Assembly (NCBI GenBank): GCA_004335635.1
Contig: QAXH01006536.1
Span: 24,615-39,095, forward strand
Direction: 5' to 3'
Length of the DNA stretch: 14,481 bases
Source: Chloromonas sp. AAM2
Taxonomy: Eukaryota; Chlorophyta; Chlorophyceae; Chlamydomonadales; Chlamydomonadaceae
Part shown: positions 9,101 through 14,481 of the stretch, in pieces
How the letters are laid out: each line of letters begins with the position of its first letter
Position numbering within the stretch: position 1 is the first letter of the stretch
Program-made: the position numbers and the translations under genes
The notes under the pieces: generated by a model
Seen by the model: only the letters and a program-made list of their open reading frames with translations
Databases searched by the model: none
Told to the model about the DNA's origin: nothing

Positions 9101-9308
9101 TGCCGCGGAGCAGGAAGGCGGGGCCAAGAAGAAGGGCGGCAAATCCAAGAGCAAAGCGACAGGCACGCCTAAGAAGCCCAAGGGTGGGGCAGGGGGCAAG
9201 GCAGGGGGGAAAAAGGCCCTGGGGGCAAAGGGAGGGGCGGCCAAGAAACGCAAGCCGAGTGTTAAAAAGGCAGGAGTGGCAGGGAAGGGCGGTGGCAAGA
9301 GCAAATAG
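6151..9308 (+). CDS. BIN4: BIN4 / MIDGET homologue, topoisomerase VI accessory subunit (7 exons, 438 aa)
   Basis: In plants BIN4 is a nuclear DNA-binding partner of topoisomerase VI (with TOP6A, TOP6B and RHL1), needed for endoreduplication. Proposed exons: 6151-6303, 6404-6485, 6676-7190, 7317-7416, 8103-8209, 8647-8797, 9100-9308; all GT-AG and phase-consistent. Order of parts: an acidic N-terminus with DDDDDLPAWAKSF (38-50), matching the plant PDWLRSF motif; a second acidic SDSDDDILDL; a long low-complexity Gly/Pro/Ala linker (79-235); the conserved domain LPEKILRNK (242-250), VVDLAGDAGAVGRMVV (264-279), VDLKGVVFQATVLPL, and EAVMNDFVRL (321-330); then an acidic segment and a Lys/Gly-rich tail (375-438) with a likely NLS and DNA-binding role (KKRKPSVKK). 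Length is close to plant BIN4. The acceptor of exon 2 could instead be nearer 6428. Exon 4 has four alternative donors (7416, 7470, 7524, 7578), each adding 18 residues. An N gap lies in exon 3. Confidence 0.88.
6787..6790. other. BIN4: Assembly gap (NNNN) inside BIN4 exon 3
   Basis: Four Ns lie in the Pro/Ala-rich linker of exon 3. Taking the gap as 4 bases keeps one frame open from the exon 3 acceptor to the conserved LPEKILRNK, so a length of 4 (or 4 plus a multiple of 3) is consistent. The true length is unknown, and GC-rich repeats nearby may have collapsed. Confidence 0.95.
7371..7586 (+). repeat. BIN4: Four 54-bp tandem repeats spanning the BIN4 exon 4 donor
   Basis: Units at 7371-7424, 7425-7478, 7479-7532 and 7533-7586 are nearly identical. 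Each encodes GDAGAVGRMVVTGxPGAG, with one R-to-H change in unit 2 and G/R differences near the end. Each carries CCAG|GTGCGGG, a phase-1 donor, at 7416/7417, 7470/7471, 7524/7525 and 7578/7579. Unit length is a multiple of three, so every donor joins exon 5 in frame. The family needs only one copy, so units 2-4 are probably intronic or optional. If none is used, the frame stops at 7599-7601. Confidence 0.9.
7861..8100 (+). repeat. 20-bp minisatellite, 12 units, in BIN4 intron 4
   Basis: Twelve consecutive 20-bp units with consensus GCGTCTGTTGCATCACATGC fill the end of intron 4. Several central units are identical, and the edge units differ at one to four bases. The last unit (8081-8100) runs directly into the AG (8101-8102) of the exon 5 acceptor. 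Because 20 is not a multiple of 3, the array leaves long open frames in all three forward phases that are not genes. Confidence 0.95.
8526..8555. repeat. Perfect 13-bp inverted repeat with 4-nt loop in BIN4 intron 5
   Basis: ACAGGCGATGTCA at 8526-8538 and its exact reverse complement at 8543-8555 are separated by AGTG. The transcript could fold into a stable stem within the intron. The function is unknown; it may be a mobile-element remnant. Confidence 0.85.
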
Positions 9309-9745
9309 CACTCACACCGAGTGCAACTAAACAACTGGCCTTACATCTAATTCCAAACCTGACTTGACACCAACTTTTGTCCTGGCGCTATATTTTAGCT
9401 CAGCTGGATCTCTTGCCCTTTGGTTTGCTCGTCAAGGATCAAAAGATGTTTGCCAGTTCTAGGACAATTTCAATGAGACTGAGCAACCGCAGCAGATGCT
9501 TGTGCTCATACTGCTGAGCTAAGGCCTGAGTACTCGTATTGCGGAGCTAAGACCTGCGCCATCGCGTTTTTGACACTACTGCCAGGACTCTCTCCTGACG
9601 TTTCGTTGATGTTTTTGTTGCTGAACCTAGGGCTGTCTCCAGTTTGGCACGTTGCTGGCATTGTTAATTGGCAATGGACAACGCATTCATCAATTCATCA
9701 TGTCTCAGACAGCCTGACCTTTTTACGACATTGTTGTTGTTGTTT

Positions 9746-10130
9746 TCAAGTCGTCATTTTGATGGTTTGTGTGGAAACACTCAGACGTTGTGCGACGTCT
9801 CCACTCAGCCTGTTATAAGGAGGGAGTGCACACCATGAAGCACGTCCAACGCAAGTATTAAGTATTTACGCAAATTGCAGAAATATCTTCCAGTAAAGGG
9901 GGATCTGGCCGTGTCAGCAAGGGGTGGTGAGGCCCTTGTGGCCATCACCCGACAGAACTTGATTATGACTGAATATGAGTGCACTATCTTTGCTAGCGGG
10001 GCGCTTAGGCAGGTTTCCTGTGCTATTGTTACACGACATTGCCTGCACCCTGACTATTGTGATATAACTGTTGCCTTCCCTCGCCCCGCCAAACTTGTTC
10101 CAAAACGCAAGCATGAGCCTCAATGGGGCG
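9746..10130 (+). repeat. Dispersed repeat, copy 2
   Basis: This is the partner of 4031-4514: the left block starts at TCAAGTCGTCATTTTGATGG and the right block ends near GAGCCTCAATGGGG. The middle is about 90 bp, against about 190 bp in copy 1. One forward frame stays open across most of this copy and beyond (9875-10183, about 100 codons, with YCDITVAFPRPAKLVPKRK), whereas copy 1 is frameshifted there. No known transposon protein motif is recognised in it. Confidence 0.75.
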
Positions 10131-10480
10131 CACAGTCAGGCGCAACGCTCACATCCATGAAACAGCTGCGGATCTTTGCATGAGCCTGCCGTTCGTCCTC
10201 AGCCAACCTGCTTTGCTCTACAGCATTTCTGACAGCTGCGTCTACTGCGCCAGGCGGAACGTGTCTGTGTCACCCGGATCTACAGCTGCATGCGCCACGT
10301 CATGTGCACGGCAAACATCAAACAAGTAGCGCAGGGCCATGTCATGGCACTGCAGCCGCCATCGGAGTTGAATCCTCACAGAAACGCCATTGCAGACGTT
10401 CTTCACAGCAATGCGCGGTCAAATTCAAATCAATCCGCTGAAGTAAAAGTATACCTCAGGTGTGCTGCCTACAGTATGGG

Positions 10481-10657
10481 TCAGGCAGCTTCAGCAACGT
10501 TGAGGTTGAGACAGGCAGTGAAGGGTTTTGCAGAGCCGTCCAGCCTATGCCAGTGAGACCAGGTCAACAGGTATGGGTTTTCAGTGCAGCGTGGAGTCAA
10601 TTTTATCACCAAGTGTGCACAACGTGGCTGGTTCTTCACGTACGTCACTTCAAACAC
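10481..10657 (-). other. Candidate alternative last exon of the FAS1 gene
   Basis: A strong acceptor (pyrimidine-rich, ending TTTCAG at 10658) is followed by an open frame of 58 codons beginning VFEVTYVKNQP and ending in TGA. If exon 8 of the FAS1 gene used an internal GTGATC donor at 10769, it would join this segment in phase, replacing the last 23 residues and giving a protein of about 303 aa. No family resemblance supports it, and the donor is weak. Confidence 0.25.
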
Positions 10658-10700
10658 CTGAAAGGTATGCAGGCAACAAGGACACATTGGAGCACTGGCA

Positions 10701-13700
10701 TCAGTGGTCAATCGACAGCGGCAACGTCTTAGGTTTCGATTGAAAACGATGGGGAGCATTGGTGATCACAATTGTCTCAGATAGGTCTTGGATGATGATG
10801 TCTCCTGGAGCCACAAGTCTAATGTAACTCAGATGCTGCTCAATTTTAGAGCCAGAGGCCTGATCAATAATGTGCAGCCTGAGTAACAGAATAATAACAG
10901 TCCACGTGCCCCCATAATCTACGCTTACCAAGCAAATCCGTGGTGGTGTTGCGCGTCATGTTGAGGAGCACAGGGGGGATGAGGGGTCGGTCCAGCACGT
11001 ACAGGACAGCCTGAAGCAACCAATGGGATGGGGCTACGTTTGAGGTAAGCGTTGAGGGGTGACGGTTGAGCAAGTGGTGCTGATCACAATACAGCCAGGC
11101 ATAAGCGGGCTGTAGCGCAGCAGCTTGAATGTTGCTAGCAACGGGATTCAGTAGCCAACGACCACGACACTCTGGCACTCACTCTGCTAGTGTTGCATGT
11201 TAGCCAGCAAGCAGTCCCTGTCCCCGTGCCCGTGTCCCATCACTCACCCGCCCGCCGCGCACTTCCTCGTACTGAAGGAGGGTGCCGTAGTCATCATCTT
11301 CAGGGGCAGAATCGGGTGGTACGGCCCAGATGTGCAGCTGGCCGGGGTCCCTGCACGGGCAAGGGCAGCCGCAAGCCTCCGAGGTGTGGGGCAATCTCTT
11401 TTTGCGTTGTGTTGTGCCAGCCTACACAACCATCAGCCAACCGCAACCCTGTGATTGGTACGATAGTTGTTTTGCATGAGTCAGGCTTGAGTCGACTGCT
11501 CAAGCTTTCAGTCAACTCTGCACCCATGCCATAACAACCAGGTGAGAGGGTTGACAACTAATTCCTGACAAATACTACAAGTATGGTTGTCAGTCTTGTG
11601 AATACTAGTATGTAGTAGTTATACTGCTATGTAGTGTGAGTAATAGTATGTATTGATGGAATTGGTACTTCCCACCTTCGGTCCACGTACAGCTCTGATC
11701 CCTCTGCCGTGGGTAGCCGCACGTCCGGCCTCAAAGTGGAGATGGGGAAGAACTTCAACTGAGGCACGATGTGGATGTTCTGCGGCCAGGATCAACCCCA
11801 GTTTCAACAAGCACCTCGACAGTACCGCATCTACTATCAATGTTAGCTGACCCTTGACTACTATCAAAGTATTGAAGTAGCCTCTAGCTGACCCTTGACT
11901 CCTGCCCTGACTTCTAGCAAAGCTATGTCCCTTGGTATCATCTACTAGCAAGAAATTACCAATACTGTGACGTATCATCTACTAGCAAGAAATTACTTGT
12001 CTTGGTCCTTGTTGCATTACCCCGAACTATGCCCATGGACACACAGACGATTTCTCAATGTCAATCTTCAGAAGTGCATGTACTGTTTTCAGAAGTACAT
12101 GTACTGGGCTCTTGGGTATACGAGTGCAGAAACCTGGATGCAAACGGCTGGTATCTGACCAAAAACGGCAGGAGGGCTTTGGAGGTTGCGAAGGTGTCCA
12201 AGGTGGTGTTGATTGAGTCCATGTAGGCCCTCATGCCCGCATCAGTGGGCGCCAGCACTGCAGGCCAGGCAGGACATGACACCCTTTACATGACAACCGC
12301 ACATACCATTGACATGACACGTTTCCCTGCAGCCCACAGATTAGGGAGCCCTGTAATCTTCTCAAATGGCTGGCGGCATGAACTCGGCATGCCGGACGTC
12401 AAAGCACTGGTTGAGAGTCAGCTCGGATTTCGTCAAACAGGCATTGCACAGTGTGGCAAGAATGCGTGGTTGGAACCAGACACGAGATGGAAGATGATGT
12501 GTGCCATCCATGGCCGCTATACACAATCATGTCACAGAGTCACCGAGTCAGCGGGCATGCGCAATCCTCATCATGCCTGCTATTTTACATGGTTGACCCG
12601 CCCACAGGCATGCGATGGCATCACTCCCACATGGTACAGCCTTAATGACTGTAGGGCTGACAATTCCGGGCGCATGCGTACATGTTCCGTTGAATTCCGG
12701 GGTTGAGAAGTTTGCCAGCATTCCAGCAGCGGCCAGCATAGCCTGAAAGCTGCATGCAGAGAAGCAAGGTCATGAGCATCTGTTTGTGCGACATGGCACG
12801 GATACGCGGGACTGCGGAACTAGCTGTCCATTTGAGCGCCCTTACTGTGTTAGAAAGAGAGTTGAATCCATTGCTTGCTGCAGTGTGCCGTGGTCGTGTG
12901 CTTGTGAAAACACTGCGATCAGGGCAGAAGACACGCAGGCGAGTCGTGAGGGCCACGATGCGCCGTGGTGGAAGCCGCGGCCGGGACGTGCGTACCTTGC
13001 GAAACGCACAAAGCGAGCGCGTGGATGGCAATCGCTACTCCTCGAAACATCGGGCCACTTCAACTGCACATCCACATCATTTACAATCTACTACTCTCGT
13101 CGCCGTGTGGGCCGGATTTGGCTTAGCAGAGCGGTTGACTAACGCTCATGCTGTCAAGCCACATCCAAGGCCCCTACCAAGCTATTTGAGGGGGAACATA
13201 TGCATTGCTAGCTGTGCAGATCCTATGCATTGTAAGCTGTGCTTCAAAGGAGATTTGTACTGTTTGCGCAAATTTAACGTTTGCGTGGACGTGCTTCCTG
13301 GTGTGCACTCGCTCCTTGTGAACCATACTGTTCACACCTTCACACATCAGACAGAGGCGAGCGCGTGTTGAAAAGAGCAACGTTACACTGGAGATCGATG
13401 AAAAGAAGCAACAAGAAACAGCTCAGACACAGACTTGGCGCATAATAATGCCTTGTTCTGCATGTTGCAACAACTGAGCACATAGCACGTGGCTACCTCA
13501 CAAATCAGAGAAGATCTATGCACACCGCGACACCATGCCAATGACATCATCAACAGTTCCAGGTGTCCAGGCACAACAGGGTAGTAGGCATGTGCACCAC
13601 CCATGCCGATCACAGAAAACATGCCCCCCACGTTGCAAAACATTGGAGTGGGTAAGGAGTGTGTGCACACTTGTGCAAGCAACAAGCAGCAGGGTATGCA

Positions 13701-14479
13701 GCAAAATAGCAGGCAAGCAGCAGCAGGGCCTGCAGCATGACAGCTTTCACAGCGCCCAGCTGCTGCATCGCATGCAACATGGTTCTGTTGCTGGCCTGTT
13801 GCATTGCTGTTCAAGCGCCAACACCAACGCTTGGAAATCCAAATCACAATAACGGGGCACACTGTGTCCCACTTGGCACAGCAACTCATATCCTGGCAAG
13901 CTAAGCAGCAGTGTGGCTTCGCACTGCGCGGCACTGCCATTGCAGAAACCTGTCCTAAGCATCTGCCATGTGATACTATTTGTCTGTGGGTGCACAGCAC
14001 ACACCAACTGTGCCACTCAAGCCCGAGCCCAAGCAGCACAGCAACACCAACCGACTGGTGTCACTGAAATCCATGCAGATCAATGACAGGGGAAAAGAGT
14101 CAAGCAGCACAATCCATGCGCGTGCACATCAACCGAAAACAGAGGCACTTTAGCCGTTGTTGCCATGCGGCAGGCGACTCCTGGGCCAAGCCCATGCTAA
14201 CGCATGCATGTGCACGGGCGGAAAGGAGTGGGGGGCATGCCAGCAACGCACCCTGCCATAGAGAGCTGCACATTACAAGAAGGGGTGTGCGTCATTTGTA
14301 CCGTTTAGGTCCATCATATCTTGGGTGATGTCTCTTGAAAGCTCTCCAAGGAGTTCATCCTCCATATCCCTCAGCAGCATCAACGGATCATCCTCGCCCC
14401 CGCCAAGGGCACCCCCGTCCTCGCCCCGCCCAAACACGCTTGCGATTTCCGCAGCGGCCTGGGAGTCAAGGCCAGCCAT
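10701..14479 (-). CDS. Fasciclin (FAS1) domain protein (8 exons, ~267 aa, possibly 5' partial)
   Basis: FAS1 domains act in adhesion and extracellular-matrix proteins; the role here is unknown. Proposed exons: 14479-14302, 12912-12846, 12749-12682, 12257-12160, 11779-11676, 11350-11248, 11010-10929, 10804-10701; all GT-AG with agreeing phases. Residues 1-59 are acidic (DDPLMLLRDMEDELLGELSRD). The FAS1 domain spans about 60-220: VFSQAHDHGTL, FQAMLAAAGML, then LLAPTDAGMRAY (105-116, the H1 motif), PFLNIHIVP (135-143, with the conserved His140) and VLYVLDRPLIPP (208-219, the H2 motif). A 47-residue tail follows. No signal peptide is visible, which is unusual for the family. The ATG lies two bases from the window edge with no stop before it, so upstream exons may exist. 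Weak points are the GTCAGA donor of exon 4, the 1.39-kb first intron and the choice of last exon. Confidence 0.78.
11854..11996. repeat. Direct repeats in FAS1-gene intron 4
   Basis: Two exact pairs lie here: a 16-bp repeat (TAGCTGACCCTTGACT at 11854-11869 and 11885-11900) and a 25-bp repeat at 11935-11959 and 11972-11996, 37 bp apart. They look like recent short tandem duplications within the intron. Confidence 0.85.
12067..12106. repeat. 21-bp-spaced direct repeat in FAS1-gene intron 4
   Basis: TTCAGAAGTGCATGTACTG at 12067-12085 recurs with one change at 12088-12106. On the minus strand each copy carries a GTACAT sequence downstream of the exon 4 donor, but these are poor donors. Confidence 0.8.
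12913..14301. other. Long first intron of the FAS1 gene
   Basis: About 1.39 kb with no exon I can support. A minus-strand open stretch near 13790-13620 encodes a hydrophobic, signal-peptide-like run (VMLQALLLLACYFAAYPAAC), but it lies in CTG-rich sequence, and its GT sites do not give the phase needed to join exon 2. The region just past the exon 2 acceptor also contains a 200-codon plus-strand open frame that I regard as chance. Confidence 0.45.
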
Positions 14480-14481
14480 TG

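Larger units (their letters stand above)
9309..10700. other. Convergent intergenic region between BIN4 and the FAS1 gene
   Basis: About 1.4 kb between the BIN4 stop and the proposed FAS1-gene stop, and the two genes converge here. It holds a two-copy 25-bp direct repeat (9504-9528 and 9532-9556, about 80% identical) and copy 2 of the dispersed repeat. A minus-strand open stretch at 10657-10481, preceded by a good acceptor, could be a further 3' exon of the FAS1 gene. Otherwise I see no gene. Confidence 0.5.

Noticed and set aside
9086..9334. Pro/Leu/Phe-rich open frames on the minus strand opposite the BIN4 tail
   Set aside because: They are the complement of a Lys/Gly-rich coding tail, a usual composition artefact.
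12754..13371. 205-codon open frame on the plus strand, Arg-rich in the middle
   Set aside because: It overlaps FAS1 exon 2 on the other strand, lacks a recognisable domain, and its composition looks like random GC-rich DNA.
13383..14039. 218-codon Cys-rich open frame on the minus strand
   Set aside because: It lies within the proposed first intron, is low in domain-like pattern and has CTG-rich stretches; its splice sites do not fit the neighbouring exons.

Overview
The window reads as nuclear DNA of a green alga (Chlorophyta). Genes are split by short GT-AG introns of about 50-450 bp, repeats are plentiful, and one gene encodes BIN4, a topoisomerase VI accessory protein of the plant/green-algal lineage. 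No open frame covers a whole gene, so all four genes below were rebuilt by joining exons whose splice sites, reading phase and protein family agree. The species cannot be named from this. A 4-N assembly gap lies at 6787-6790.

Layout: (1) 1-1158 is intergenic, with a 42-bp higher-order tandem array at the left edge and a CA-rich microsatellite. (2) 1159-3205, minus strand: an 8-exon GNAT-family N-acetyltransferase, 259 aa. (3) 3206-5394: gene-poor, holding copy 1 of a dispersed repeat. (4) 5395-5742, minus strand: a 2-exon small membrane protein, about 97 aa, not recognised. (5) 6151-9308, plus strand: a 7-exon BIN4 homologue, 438 aa in the shortest form; it is divergent from gene 4 across about 410 bp. 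(6) 9309-10700: intergenic, with copy 2 of the dispersed repeat. (7) 10701-14479, minus strand: an 8-exon fasciclin (FAS1) domain protein, about 267 aa, possibly continuing past the right edge.

The genes do not form a pathway; this is an ordinary algal gene neighbourhood and I see no operon, CRISPR array or defence locus. The most striking structure is in BIN4. The 3' end of exon 4, which encodes a conserved GDAGAVGR core, is tandemly repeated four times in 54-bp units. Each unit carries the same phase-1 splice donor, giving four potential in-frame donors 18 codons apart. The following intron also holds twelve 20-bp minisatellite units that run right up to its 3' splice site.
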